DNA of 64,000 bases from Candidatus Obscuribacter sp. Its GTDB lineage: Bacteria > Cyanobacteriota > Vampirovibrionia > Obscuribacterales > Obscuribacteraceae. How positions within the stretch are numbered: position 1 is the first letter of the stretch; each line of letters begins with the position of its first letter. The position numbers and the translations under genes were made by a program. The DNA is taken from positions 434,001 through 498,000 of the forward strand of contig JADKDV010000005.1 of NCBI GenBank assembly GCA_016718315.1, written 5' to 3'. The notes beneath the pieces were generated by a model. The model was not told where the DNA came from. It worked only from the letters and a program-made list of their open reading frames with translations, and did not search any database. Positions 7,802-16,706 of this stretch are shown here, in pieces.

Positions 7802-8935
7802 TCAGGAGCCACCGCCACAGGAAGAGCCGCCACCGCCGCCGCAAGACGAGCCGCCCGACGAGGAGCTGCAGGACGAGGAGGAGGTGGAGGAACTGCAGCT
7901 CGACGCCGGCAAAGAGGTCGGCGTATAGGTGCTGGCAGGGGTGGAGCTCGAATCGTCATTGCGACGACGACGGGCTGCATCTTCATCATCGCTGCGACGA
8001 CGCTCTTCTTCGCGACGGCGAGCGACTTCGGAGCCGAGGACGTAGCCACCGATAGCACCGGCGCCAAGCATCGTAGCGTCACGGGCAGTGCTGCTCGTGG
8101 GAGGCGTCGAGGTGCTGGCAGTGGTGGTCGGTGCTGTGTCGCTCAGGTTGCCGCGGCTGGACGTCGAAGCACGCATGCGCGACTCGAAGTCGTTGTTGCT
8201 CTTGGGCCGGCGGAAGATGACGTAGAGGCCTGCGCCGATGATGCCGAAGAGGGCGATGAGCAAGAGCACCTGGCCTGCCGAACTGTCATCGGTCGGGTCT
8301 GCCTTGGCGGGGGAAGTGCTGGGCTCTGAGCTCGGAGCTTCGTAGGTTTTGACCGGAATGGTCGTAGCCGTGCTGCCGGCCCTGGCGGCGACGATAGCGC
8401 TGATGTTTTCGACGATCTTGGCGGGGACCAGTGCCGGGTTGCTGTCGAGATAGGCACGCAGCACGGGCCGGACCGGACCATTTTCGTCGTTCATGGTATC
8501 GCGTGCGATACCAAGTTTATTGAGGTCCTCGCCAGCACGGACGCCGACTGAGATCAGCCTGCCGTCGCTATTGCCGGTCATGAGGATGACGACGGCGCGG
8601 CGCGAGGCGAAGTTGCTGGTGCTGGTCCAGTTGTCCCAGAGCTTGCGTACCAGGACTGGTCCGGAGCTATTGCCGGTGTCGGTGAGTTCGCCACCGTTTT
8701 GAGTGACGATGACATAGACATTGAGGTTCTGGCTGCGGGCCGCTGTGTCCAGGTTCAACTTGAACTGGATGGACGAGAAATTGGAGGTCAGAATGCCATT
8801 CACCGCAGGCGCGACATAAACGTGCTGGTCGCGGCTGAAGGACGGCAGCCAGGAGCTGGCCGTCTGGGCACTGGCGGCGGTGATGCAGAGCACACTCAAA
8901 ACGAGCGCGGCGAAGAAGCGTCCGATTGTTATCAT
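7802..8935 (-). CDS. TPM-domain exported protein with Ser/Cys/Gly-rich tail
   Basis: Protein of 377 residues. A signal peptide (cleaved near ASA-QT, residue 23) is followed by a TPM-type domain at about residues 35-185, with features such as NLNVYVIVTQNGG, AVVILMTGNSDGRLISVGV and NISAIVAAR. A Pro/Ser linker, a membrane helix at about 225-245 (LLLIALFGIIGAGLYVIF), a Glu/Arg-rich stretch and a Cys/Gly/Ser tail come next. TPM domains are membrane-anchored, often periplasmic; some have phosphatase-like activity or photosystem repair roles. The last 130 residues duplicate the neighbouring gene's product. AGAGGA precedes the ATG. The operon context links it to TldD/PmbA. Confidence 0.87.
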   Translation of the reverse strand: MITIGRFFAALVLSVLCITAASAQTASSWLPSFSRDQHVYVAPAVNGILTSNFSSIQFKLNLDTAARSQNLNVYVIVTQNGGELTDTGNSSGPVLVRKLWDNWTSTSNFASRRAVVILMTGNSDGRLISVGVRAGEDLNKLGIARDTMNDENGPVRPVLRAYLDSNPALVPAKIVENISAIVAARAGSTATTIPVKTYEAPSSEPSTSPAKADPTDDSSAGQVLLLIALFGIIGAGLYVIFRRPKSNNDFESRMRASTSSRGNLSDTAPTTTASTSTPPTSSTARDATMLGAGAIGGYVLGSEVARRREEERRRSDDEDAARRRRNDDSSSTPASTYTPTSLPASSCSSSTSSSSCSSSSGGSSCGGGGGSSCGGGS

Positions 8936-8959
8936 TTGAAATCCTCTTTTGGGTGGATA

Positions 8960-8988
8960 GGGGACCGATCCCCCATGGACCGGTCCCC
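8960..8988. repeat. Intergenic hairpin upstream of the TPM gene
   Basis: Stem GGGGACCG-TCC / GGA-CGGTCCCC with a 5-base loop. On the minus-strand RNA the one odd position forms a G-U pair. It lies between pmbA (stop at 9026) and the TPM gene, as the other two hairpins lie between genes of the same operon. Confidence 0.75.
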
Positions 8989-9025
8989 GAAACGCACTTA
9001 CTTACCTGCTTACCGACTTGCTGGC

Positions 9026-10354
9026 TTACTCGCCAGCCACCATCATGCGCGCGATCTTGATCGTGGGCGCATTGACCGAGGAGTGGAACTCCAGGTCATT
9101 GCCCACCATCTCGATGTTGGCGAACATCGCAAGGATGTTGGAGGCGACGGTGATCTCCTCCACGGGATAGGCCAGCTTGCCGTCCTCGATCCAGATGCCG
9201 GAAGCACCCATCGAGTAGTCGCCGGACACGGCGTTGAAGCCGGGACCGGAGACCGACGTCAGGTAGAGCCCATTCTTGACCGAGCCGATGATGTCCTCGG
9301 GGGACACATTGCCCGCCTCCAGATAGAGGTTGCTCAGGCTGCCACCGTTGGGTTCGGCACCCAGTTTGCGCGCCGAATAGCTGCCCATCAGGTACATGGT
9401 CAGGCTGCCGCGGTCGATGATGGTGCGCTTGCTGGTGGGCAGACCTTCGCCGTCGAAGGGCTTGGAGCCGAGTCCACCGGCCATGAGACCGTCATCGATG
9501 ATGGTCACCTTGCTGTCCGCCACCTGCTGACCGAGCTTGCCCACCAGGAAGGAGCGCTTCTGGTAGATGGCATTGCCGCCAGCAGCGCCGACGAACTGCG
9601 AGATCAGACGAGCGGCCATCTGCGGGTCGAAGACCACCGGCACTTCTTGCGACTTGACCTTGCGCGCACCGAGGTGACGCAGAGCCCGCTGAGCCGCGAT
9701 TTTGCCGACTGCCTCGGGGCTGCCCAGACCGGCGAGCGTACGGCTCACCGACTGCCAGCCACCGGTCTGCATGCCCTGGTTGTCCTTGGCCACGACCTGG
9801 GTGCTCATCGCCACGTAGGAGGAGGCGTAGCCGCCGACGAAGCCCTTGGAGTTGGCGTAGACCGTGAAGTCCGTGCCGTCCGAGAAGCTCGAGGAGCGAC
9901 CGACCTGGATGCGCGGGTCGTGAGCGAGGGCGGCCGCTTCCATCTTCATGGCCAGCTCAATTTTGCGTTCGACCGGCATCTTGGCGATGGTGTCGTCGCA
10001 GAGACCCAGCTCCGGCGTTGCCTTGGCCAGGTATTTGGCGTCGGGCAGACCGGCGAAGGCGTCTTCCTGCGCGTCACGGGCCATGGCGATGGTGTCGCGC
10101 ACCAGGTTGGTGAGCGGACGCCGACGCAGGTCCGAAGTGGACATCGAGGCGGAGCGCTGACCGACGAAGGCGCGGAAGCCGACCGAGCAGCTTTGCGCAC
10201 CCTCGAGGCTCTCCACCTGCTTGAGGCGCACCTCGGTGGAGACAGCGTCGCCGACCTCGATGGTGACGTCGCAGTCGGTAGCACCGAGACGCTTGGCTTC
10301 GGCCACGACGAAACGAGCGGTGTTGTACAGTTTGTCGATTTGAGACTTTTTCAT
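9026..10354 (-). CDS. pmbA: PmbA/TldE, metalloprotease partner subunit
   Basis: Subunit of the TldD/TldE (PmbA) complex, a cytoplasmic zinc protease that degrades unfolded peptides and, in enterobacteria, removes the microcin B17 leader and cleaves the CcdA antitoxin. The 442 residues cover the full family. Features include ATDCDVTIEVGDAVSTEVRLKQ, DTIAMARDAQEDAFAGL, FDPQMAARLISQFVGA, TIIDDGLM, and GNVSPEDIIGSVKNGLYLTSVSG near the C-terminus. It lacks the HExxxH of its partner, as expected for TldE. It sits 15 bases downstream of tldD, with GAGAGGA ahead of its ATG. High GC and strong codon bias suggest steady expression. Confidence 0.93.
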   Translation of the reverse strand: MKKSQIDKLYNTARFVVAEAKRLGATDCDVTIEVGDAVSTEVRLKQVESLEGAQSCSVGFRAFVGQRSASMSTSDLRRRPLTNLVRDTIAMARDAQEDAFAGLPDAKYLAKATPELGLCDDTIAKMPVERKIELAMKMEAAALAHDPRIQVGRSSSFSDGTDFTVYANSKGFVGGYASSYVAMSTQVVAKDNQGMQTGGWQSVSRTLAGLGSPEAVGKIAAQRALRHLGARKVKSQEVPVVFDPQMAARLISQFVGAAGGNAIYQKRSFLVGKLGQQVADSKVTIIDDGLMAGGLGSKPFDGEGLPTSKRTIIDRGSLTMYLMGSYSARKLGAEPNGGSLSNLYLEAGNVSPEDIIGSVKNGLYLTSVSGPGFNAVSGDYSMGASGIWIEDGKLAYPVEEITVASNILAMFANIEMVGNDLEFHSSVNAPTIKIARMMVAGE

Positions 10355-10369
10355 AGCTATTCCTCTCGA

Positions 10370-11818
10370 TTAGTTGGAGCCGCCGACGGTGACGTTTTCG
10401 ATGCGGATGGTGGGCATGCCCACACCCGCAGGAACCGTCTGACCCGCCTTGCCGCAGTTACCCACACCGCGGTCGAGCGCGGTGTCGTTGCCGACCATGG
10501 TGACCTTGTGCAGCGCCTTCGGACCGTTGCCGATCAGAGTGGCGCCCTTGACCTGCTTGGTCACCTTGCCGTCCTCGATGAGGTAGGCGCAGGTGGCGCT
10601 GAAGGTGAAGTTGCCGTTGGTGATGTCCACCTGCCCGCCACCGAAAGCGGTGGCATAGAGCCCGCGCTTGACGGAAGCGATGATCTCTTCCGGCGTCGAC
10701 TGGCCGTTGTCCAGGTAGGTGTTGGTCATGCGCGGCATCGGAGCGTGGCGATAGGATTCGCGACGACCGTTGCCGGTGAGAGCCACATTCATCAGGGTGG
10801 CGTTGAGCCGGTCCTGCATGTAGCCCTTGAGCACGCCCTTTTCGATGAGGACGTTGCGACGAGTGGGCGTGCCCTCATCGTCGACATTGAGCGAGCCGCG
10901 GCGGCCCGGCATCGTGCCATCGTCGACGACGGTGCAGATGTCGGAAGCGACCTTTTCGCCCATCAGGCTGGAGAAGGCCGAAATGCCCTTGCGATTGAAG
11001 TCGCCTTCCAGACCGTGACCGACCGCTTCGTGGATGAGCACACCAGGCCAGCCGGAGCCGAGCACCAGGGTCATCTCGCCAGCGGGGGCGGCTTCGGCGG
11101 TGAGCATGTCGATGGCGTCGCGGGCAGCCGAAGTGGCGTGCTCGCTGTAGAAGTCTTCGGCCGAGAGGATGTCGAAGGACTGACGACCACCGCCGCCGGC
11201 AGAGCCGGATTCGCGGCGTCCGCCGTCTTCGGCCAGGCAGCTGACGTTGAGACGCACCATCGGGCGGTTGTCCACGATCAGGTCGCCGAAGGAAGTGGCG
11301 ATGATCACGGTCTCGTCCTGGGTGGCCATCGACACGGTGACGTTCTTGATGCGATGGTCATAGCGCCGGGCGATGGCGTCGCACTTGGTCAGCACCGCCA
11401 CCTTGTCGGCACGCGGGATGGCGACCGGCGAACGGGCGATGGGATAGAGGTTGTGCGGCGTCTTGTCGACGGCATCGGCGCAGACGGTGGTGACACCGGT
11501 GGAGTAGGCGCAGATGGCACGGGCGACCGTGGCAGCGCGCTTGAGCGAGGTGACGTTGACGTTGTCGGTGAAGCTGTAGCCGACGCGATCGCCGATGACC
11601 ACGCGCACACCAGCGCCGCGGACCAGGCTCTTGCTGCTGCTTTTGAGGATTTGCTCGTCGAAGCTCAGGGCCTCGGTGGAGCCGGTCTGCAGATAGATGT
11701 CACAGTAGGCGAACTCGCGGTTGCCCTGAAGGGCCACGTCGAGAACAGATTCGAGCTGGGCGACGGTGATGCCGAACAGCTTTTCCAGAGTCGCGGAACC
11801 TGCGGTTTTGAGATGCAT
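10370..11818 (-). CDS. tldD: TldD, zinc metalloprotease subunit
   Basis: Catalytic subunit of the TldD/TldE protease, 482 residues. The zinc-binding HEAVGHGLEGDF (HExxxH) is at about residue 262, with the downstream Cys in RGVGNCGKAGQTV. Other family features are VRVVIGDRVGYSFTD, SGWPGVLIHEAVGH, and YRHAPMPRMTNTYLDNG. With pmbA it forms a heterodimer that trims small, unfolded or modified peptides. It is the first gene of the leftward operon (AGGAG 6 bases before the ATG), followed by pmbA, the TPM protein, two small membrane proteins and the GRDP-like protein. No YcaO, dehydrogenase or lanthipeptide-type enzyme is seen alongside. Confidence 0.95.
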   Translation of the reverse strand: MHLKTAGSATLEKLFGITVAQLESVLDVALQGNREFAYCDIYLQTGSTEALSFDEQILKSSSKSLVRGAGVRVVIGDRVGYSFTDNVNVTSLKRAATVARAICAYSTGVTTVCADAVDKTPHNLYPIARSPVAIPRADKVAVLTKCDAIARRYDHRIKNVTVSMATQDETVIIATSFGDLIVDNRPMVRLNVSCLAEDGGRRESGSAGGGGRQSFDILSAEDFYSEHATSAARDAIDMLTAEAAPAGEMTLVLGSGWPGVLIHEAVGHGLEGDFNRKGISAFSSLMGEKVASDICTVVDDGTMPGRRGSLNVDDEGTPTRRNVLIEKGVLKGYMQDRLNATLMNVALTGNGRRESYRHAPMPRMTNTYLDNGQSTPEEIIASVKRGLYATAFGGGQVDITNGNFTFSATCAYLIEDGKVTKQVKGATLIGNGPKALHKVTMVGNDTALDRGVGNCGKAGQTVPAGVGMPTIRIENVTVGGSN

Positions 11819-12506
11819 AGTTAACTCCTGTAGGTTGAAGATTGAAAGCTTTCAGCGCGGACATGCGATGAATAGCCCTATAACAAGTGCTCTCTTGCTC
11901 CGCCACTTATGGCTCACTCACTTACCGCCAGCGACTTGTGCTCGCTAGTTTTTGCTGTACCTCTACTGTTCGGACGGATGTCCGAGCAGGTGTGACAGAG
12001 AGTGCAGCAGGTAATTGGTTTGTATGAGTTAAAGCTTTTGGGTGGAGAAGAAGAGATAACTCGACTCTAAGCCTTGTGATGAGCGAGATAAAAAGAGAAG
12101 GCTCTAATCTATCTCTCTGGTATTTGTTAGCGCGAACTCGCAAAACCAGAGGGCGCATCCGACGGGCTCATGACAACGAGCGATTTTACGAAATTTTCCC
12201 ATTTGATGGGCTCCCCGAAGCTTGCCAAGAGTTAATTGTGTCCAGTTGACGGAGCTTGCGCTAACGGTTTTGAGGCTCCCGGGATCTGCTCAGGATAGGA
12301 CTGTTTAATGCACCTACTTTGACTTGTAAGTAGCTCAAATGACAAACTTAAGCTGTTACCCAATTTTTCATCATTCACCCAGGTCTTAATCAAAGCGCTC
12401 AGTTTTAGCCCTCACCTACTGTCTTTACCGCTTTTGCACTTGTTTTGTGTAAGCTAGGTTTGACAGGGTGCGTTGAGCCCTTATTGACCCAACCAGGAGT
12501 GCCACC
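11819..12506. other. Divergent intergenic region tldD / FCP1-like gene
   Basis: About 690 bases without a gene that I can support. It should hold the tldD promoter (leftward) and the phosphatase promoter (rightward). An inverted repeat TCGGAC-GGAT-GTCCGA (11970-11985), extendable by CTG/CAG, could be an operator or hairpin. A TTGACA near 12459 lies about 45 bases before the rightward start but has no convincing -10. I see no GGAAC-type ECF site here. Confidence 0.5.
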
Positions 12507-13142
12507 ATGGACTCTTCAGCGCCTGACAATGACTTGTCTGGTGCTTCTCGACAAAATTTGCCAAGACAAAGGCGTGCCAAGCTGGTGCGAGCAAAGCCCC
12601 TGTTGATACTCGACCTGGATGAAACTCTTGTCTATACCACCGAAGGACCTTTGCCCGGGAGGACTCACGACTTTGTGGTCGGTGACCTGCACGTGCACAA
12701 GCGTCCTGGTGTAGATCAGTTTTTGCGTCAACTGCAAGAGCACTACGAGCTTGCAGTCTGGTCGGCTGGTGGGGCACCGTATGTGGAGCCAACTGTGGCA
12801 TGGTTGTTTGCTGGTCTTGATGCTCCAACTTTTGTCTGGAGTTCGAGACGCTGCACCCGTCGCTTTGATCATGAGAGCCATCAAGAGTATTTCATCAAGG
12901 ACCTGCGCAAGGTCCGGAAGCTCGGATTTGATGGCAGACGCATGCTCATAGTCGACGACTTGCAGCTCAACTCAGTACGCAACTATGGTGCTGCAGTTTA
13001 TGTGCGGTCCTATCAAGGCGAGGCCGATGACGAGGAGCTTGTTCATCTCGTTACCTATCTTGCCGCACTGGCATCAGAGCCCAACTTCCGCACTGTCGAG
13101 AAGCGCTACTGGCGGGATACCGTCAGAAAGTCAGATGTTTGA
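12507..13142 (+). CDS. FCP1/SCP-like HAD phosphatase (NLI-interacting-factor type)
   Basis: Protein of 211 residues with the HAD-superfamily motif LLILDLDETLVYT (DxDxT; the first Asp is the phospho-acceptor). It also has the FCP1/SCP hallmarks VHKRPGVDQFLRQL, ELAVWSAGGAPYVEP and the late acidic pair LIVDDLQLN. In eukaryotes the family removes phosphates from the RNA polymerase II tail; bacterial members have unknown substrates. The product is cytoplasmic and single-domain, with AGGAG 8 bases ahead of the ATG. It is flanked by long non-coding stretches, so it is probably monocistronic. Confidence 0.88.
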   Translation: MDSSAPDNDLSGASRQNLPRQRRAKLVRAKPLLILDLDETLVYTTEGPLPGRTHDFVVGDLHVHKRPGVDQFLRQLQEHYELAVWSAGGAPYVEPTVAWLFAGLDAPTFVWSSRRCTRRFDHESHQEYFIKDLRKVRKLGFDGRRMLIVDDLQLNSVRNYGAAVYVRSYQGEADDEELVHLVTYLAALASEPNFRTVEKRYWRDTVRKSDV

Positions 13143-13597
13143 GTTGGCAGGGCAGACTCAGGTCTGCTCTGCTCACTTGTTTTTTGTCTCAATCGGTCTC
13201 AAGCGCTGGTTGTTTTAGCAGACAAGTTTGAAAAATTTGCTGAATCAATACTAGTGCCGGTAGTAGTCATCTAATGATCATTGTGGTTAATACGTGTTTG
13301 CTAGCTGCGACAAATTAGAAGTGCTTCGCGAGCGCATTTAAAGCATTAAAACTGCTCGCGAAGCGCCATAAATCATTGCCTGATGATCATAGAGACTGCT
13401 ACCAATGGTTATCCATTAACACCAACTCACAAAAGAACAAAAAGACTGAAGTAATTAGCTAACACCGCCCTACCTCTCCTGCCTGCAGCCAAAAACTGCT
13501 TGTGATGGAGATACGGCTATGTCTCGCTTGCCATCAACCGATGGCAGCTTATCTAACCATCTAACAGCGGCAAAGAGTCCGCAGAAGGATATATGTC
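13143..13597. other. Intergenic stretch with a long inverted repeat
   Basis: No gene seen over about 455 bases. It contains the 11-base perfect inverted repeat GCTTCGCGAGC / GCTCGCGAAGC at 13323-13333 and 13354-13364 (20-base loop), without a T-run. This could terminate the phosphatase transcript or act as a leader structure for the PLD-like gene. Confidence 0.55.
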
Positions 13598-15634
13598 ATG
13601 AAAAACCAAACCGCACCCGGCATCCAGCTGGTGGCTGCAGCTCACAGCAACGATCTTGTCACGATTGTTGCCTGGGACTGGAGCGCTGGCATCAAGATCC
13701 CTGGCTGTCTCGGCTTTGCCATGACCCGCATCAACAAGGCGGGTGTGCGTGAAGTAATCGAGACCAAGCTGCCCTTCGACGGGCAAGACAACAAAGACTG
13801 GAAGAGCGAGCCGAGCACGGTCTGGCCGATTCAGCGCAAGTGGCATCTGGACTTTACCGGCAAGAAGAACGAGACCTATGTCTACGAAATCCAGGCCATG
13901 GGCGGCACACCCGGCAACCTGGTACCGATTGCCGGTATCGTCTGCACCACCAACCCGATTACCTTGACCACCAAGGTGGACGATACTTTCCATGTCGCTT
14001 TCACCCGCGGCACTCTCTCCACCCAGTGGCTGGCTCGTATGATCGGCGTCACCGCCGATGGTCAGCCGGACTTCCAGAAGATCATCGATGCCCTGGAAGA
14101 CTACAAGAATCCCAACAACGTGATTCGTCGCACCCTGGTCGGCAACGTGCCGGACTTGCTGATGGCTCCCATCAACGAGTGCCTCACCGACGATGGTCGC
14201 GTCAAGATGGCTCTCTACGAGCTGAGCGCCAATCAGCTTGTGGACTTCCTGCTGGCCAATCTCAAGTATTTCTCGCTGATTTTGGGCAACACCGGCCCGA
14301 TTGACGAGACCAATGCACCGGCTCGCAAGGCTCTGCATCAGGCTGGCGCCGACATCCACGACCGTATGATCGGCTCCTGGGGCATCGCTCACAACAAGAG
14401 CCAGGTCAAGCTCGACAAGCACGGCAAGGCGACCGACGTCACCACCGGCAGTACCAACTGGACCAACACCGGTCTGGGCTGTCAGTCCAACATGGTCTGG
14501 CGTATCTTCAACGCCGAGGTGGCCGGCAACTTCCTCGACTACTGGGAGCGCCTGCTGGTCGACAACTCGCAGCAGACGCTGGCCTTTCGTCAGCGCAATG
14601 CTCAGGGGTATGCCCCGGTCACGCTGAGCGACGGCACCGTCATCGAGACCTACTTCCAGCCCTCGATGAAGGACCAGTCCAAGCCCAAGGGTGAAGTGCC
14701 TCTGTCGCCCTGGCTCAGCCGCGTCAAGCAGCTGATGACCGAAGCGGCAGCGGACGGCGACAGCATGATCGTCGGCGAGGTCTTCTATCCGGGCAGCCCG
14801 TCGGTGGTGCAGTGGATGGCAGAGCTCTGGGATGCCAATCCCGAGCTTTACATGTTTATGACGGTGTCCACTCCCGATGCGCTGCGCGGTGTCTCCACCA
14901 AGCGTCGCAAGGGGCGTCCGCCGCTGTTTACCATCGCGTCTGGCCGCGAAAAGGAGTTTGCCGACTTCATCACGGAGTTGCTCAAGCTGCCGGAATCGCA
15001 TGCCATCACGCATGGCAAGATCGTCGTGATCATCAACAAGCGCACCGGCAAGTACACGGTGATTGGCGGCTCCGACAATCTCGGTGCCAAGGCCAGCTAC
15101 GGCAACGATGAGAACGGTGTGATTGTGACGGGCAACGCCAAGCTGGCGTGGTTCGTTTTCGTCAACATGTTCGACATCAACAAGCACTACCTGGCACGGG
15201 CAGCCGCTCGCGCCAGCCGCTTCTTCCAGAAGGACTCGGGCTACACCGGTCGTCTGTCTCAGACGGACAGCTGGCAGGACGCCTGGCTCGATGGCTACAA
15301 GGACAAGGAAGCCCGCATGCTCGCCACGGGCGTGTGGGACGGCAAGGGTCTGGTGGACAAGCCCGGCGCCAAGAGCGTGCCCATCCTGCCGCCGCGCAAG
15401 CCCAAGCCCAAAGTACCTGCTGCCGACCCGGCACAGGCCACCGCGGACTCCGGGACTGCCGGTCAGACCGAGGCGGTTGTGGCTCCGTCCACAGCTGTCG
15501 ACACACCTGCCTCCGCCCCTGTGCCTGCGGCTCCGGCTGCAGATGCTCAGACGGTGGCAACACAGCCTGCACCGACTGAGGCTCCCGTGGTTGTCGTTCC
15601 GGCACAGCCCGCGGATACGCCTTTGGCCAAGTAA
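13598..15634 (+). CDS. PLD-like protein with two degenerate HKD motifs
   Basis: Protein of 678 residues with two phospholipase-D-like halves. The first active-site-like segment is AHNKSQVKLD...TTGSTNWT (about residues 264-290) and the second is THGKIVVIIN...IGGSDN (about 470-490). Each has His-x-Lys but five residues, not four, before the Asp/Asn, and the second has Asn, so catalysis is doubtful. No signal peptide is evident. The last 90 residues are Pro/Ala/Val-rich and disordered. PLD-superfamily members act on phosphodiesters in lipids or nucleic acids. Start ATG 13598 follows GAAGGA. GC and C-ending codon use are far above neighbouring genes. Confidence 0.78.
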   Translation: MKNQTAPGIQLVAAAHSNDLVTIVAWDWSAGIKIPGCLGFAMTRINKAGVREVIETKLPFDGQDNKDWKSEPSTVWPIQRKWHLDFTGKKNETYVYEIQAMGGTPGNLVPIAGIVCTTNPITLTTKVDDTFHVAFTRGTLSTQWLARMIGVTADGQPDFQKIIDALEDYKNPNNVIRRTLVGNVPDLLMAPINECLTDDGRVKMALYELSANQLVDFLLANLKYFSLILGNTGPIDETNAPARKALHQAGADIHDRMIGSWGIAHNKSQVKLDKHGKATDVTTGSTNWTNTGLGCQSNMVWRIFNAEVAGNFLDYWERLLVDNSQQTLAFRQRNAQGYAPVTLSDGTVIETYFQPSMKDQSKPKGEVPLSPWLSRVKQLMTEAAADGDSMIVGEVFYPGSPSVVQWMAELWDANPELYMFMTVSTPDALRGVSTKRRKGRPPLFTIASGREKEFADFITELLKLPESHAITHGKIVVIINKRTGKYTVIGGSDNLGAKASYGNDENGVIVTGNAKLAWFVFVNMFDINKHYLARAAARASRFFQKDSGYTGRLSQTDSWQDAWLDGYKDKEARMLATGVWDGKGLVDKPGAKSVPILPPRKPKPKVPAADPAQATADSGTAGQTEAVVAPSTAVDTPASAPVPAAPAADAQTVATQPAPTEAPVVVVPAQPADTPLAK

Positions 15635-15653
15635 AGGCTGCAGTAATGTTTAC

Positions 15654-15691
15654 GGCGTCGGGACTCGCAAAGGGTCCCGACGCCGACTTTT
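15654..15691 (+). terminator. Terminator of the PLD-like gene
   Basis: GGCGTCGGGAC / GTCCCGACGCC stem with a 9-base loop followed by gactttttcc, 20 bases past the stop at 15634. Confidence 0.9.
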
Positions 15692-15745
15692 TCCATTTCT
15701 TCAACCAAGCTTTTAGCTAGCAAAGGAAAGTAAAGGAGACAACAT

Positions 15746-16522
15746 GTGACCAACTTTGCTAATCAACTCGAGCGGCAGATAGCCCTCGCGTTTACTCAAT
15801 TTACCGTGATGCTGAGCGCTCTGGCGCTTATCTTTACCAGTCTTGCTGCCTGTCTGCTTGTACCTGCTTTGACCGGCAAGCCGGCAGCTCTGGGTGCAAC
15901 CAAATCGGCATCTAAAGACAAAGTCGCCAACAAGCCGGACCAAACACCTGAGCTGTTGCCTCTGGCTGGTACAACTGTACTCGTTGACCCCGGCCATGGT
16001 GGTACCGACCCTGGTGCTATCTCTGGTGGCGTATCCGAAAAAGATATCGTCCTCGATGTCTCGCTCAAACTGGCTGAAAAGCTGGAAGAGCTGGGCGCTG
16101 ACGTAGAGATGACTCGCGCTGACGATACTTTTATCACACTGCCTGGACGTCTCGATGAGAGCAACAAGCTCTGTCCAGATCTCTTTATCAGTGTGCATGG
16201 TAACTCGGTCAAAAAGCCTGATATCAGCGGCATCGAGACCTATTACTATGACGATCGAGATAAGGCTCTGTCCCAGTCTGTGCTGGATCATGTCGCCGCT
16301 GAATTGGGTGAACAACCCCGGTGGAGTCACGCTCGGAACCTCTTTGTGTTGGATGGCAATGAAGCGCCGGCAACTCTGGTGGAGATTGGTTATCTAACCA
16401 ATCCGCGCACCAGGGACCTGCTCAAGACGCCGACCTACCAAGACAAAGTGGCTACCGCACTGGCTCAAGCTGTAACCAGTTATCTCACCGCCCCTGGTGC
16501 CCTGCGTGGGTGCCCTGCTTGA
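15746..16522 (+). CDS. N-acetylmuramoyl-L-alanine amidase (Amidase_3)
   Basis: Zinc-dependent cell-wall amidase that cleaves the bond between N-acetylmuramic acid and the stem peptide. The 258 residues begin with a hydrophobic N-terminal segment (about residues 18-37, signal or anchor) and a short linker. The Amidase_3 domain carries zinc ligands His in VDPGHGG, Glu in GVSEKD and His in ISVHGN, and catalytic Glu in LVEIGYLTN. There are no LysM or SPOR repeats. The start is GTG at 15746 with GGAG 7 bases upstream. An overlapping ATG two bases earlier is followed at once by TGA in another frame and cannot be used. Confidence 0.93.
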   Translation: MTNFANQLERQIALAFTQFTVMLSALALIFTSLAACLLVPALTGKPAALGATKSASKDKVANKPDQTPELLPLAGTTVLVDPGHGGTDPGAISGGVSEKDIVLDVSLKLAEKLEELGADVEMTRADDTFITLPGRLDESNKLCPDLFISVHGNSVKKPDISGIETYYYDDRDKALSQSVLDHVAAELGEQPRWSHARNLFVLDGNEAPATLVEIGYLTNPRTRDLLKTPTYQDKVATALAQAVTSYLTAPGALRGCPA

Positions 16523-16622
16523 GTGATTTGAACTTGCAGAAGTCTCTAGATTACTGGCAAGTGTTTGGTTTGCTACGGTGTGTCTGTGACAATTGTCCTG
16601 CACCCGTAGCAACATCTGGATA

Positions 16623-16661
16623 AGGCTTCGGAACTCAGTTCCGGAGCCTGTTCGGTTTTTT
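16623..16661 (+). terminator. Terminator of the amidase gene
   Basis: AGGCTTCGGAAC / GTTCCGGAGCCT stem (one mismatch) with loop TCA, followed by gttcggtttttt. Confidence 0.9.
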
Positions 16662-16706
16662 GCCAAGTGTTGTATTGTATGTTGTAGTAGAAAATTAAAA
16701 AAAAGC

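Noticed and set aside
8699..11824. A 1041-codon open frame on the plus strand opposite tldD/pmbA
   Set aside because: It is an antisense shadow created by the high GC and codon bias of the real genes. Its product is His/Asp/Gly/Ala-rich, has no known domain, and lies wholly opposite two well-recognised proteins.
13553..15187. A 544-codon leftward frame opposite the PLD-like gene
   Set aside because: It is a shadow of the rightward gene; composition is unlike a real protein and there is no ribosome-binding site.
16630..16661. GGAAC in the amidase terminator as another ECF-type site
   Set aside because: It lies in a terminator stem, no GTC follows at 16 or 17 bases, and it does not precede a gene on that strand.
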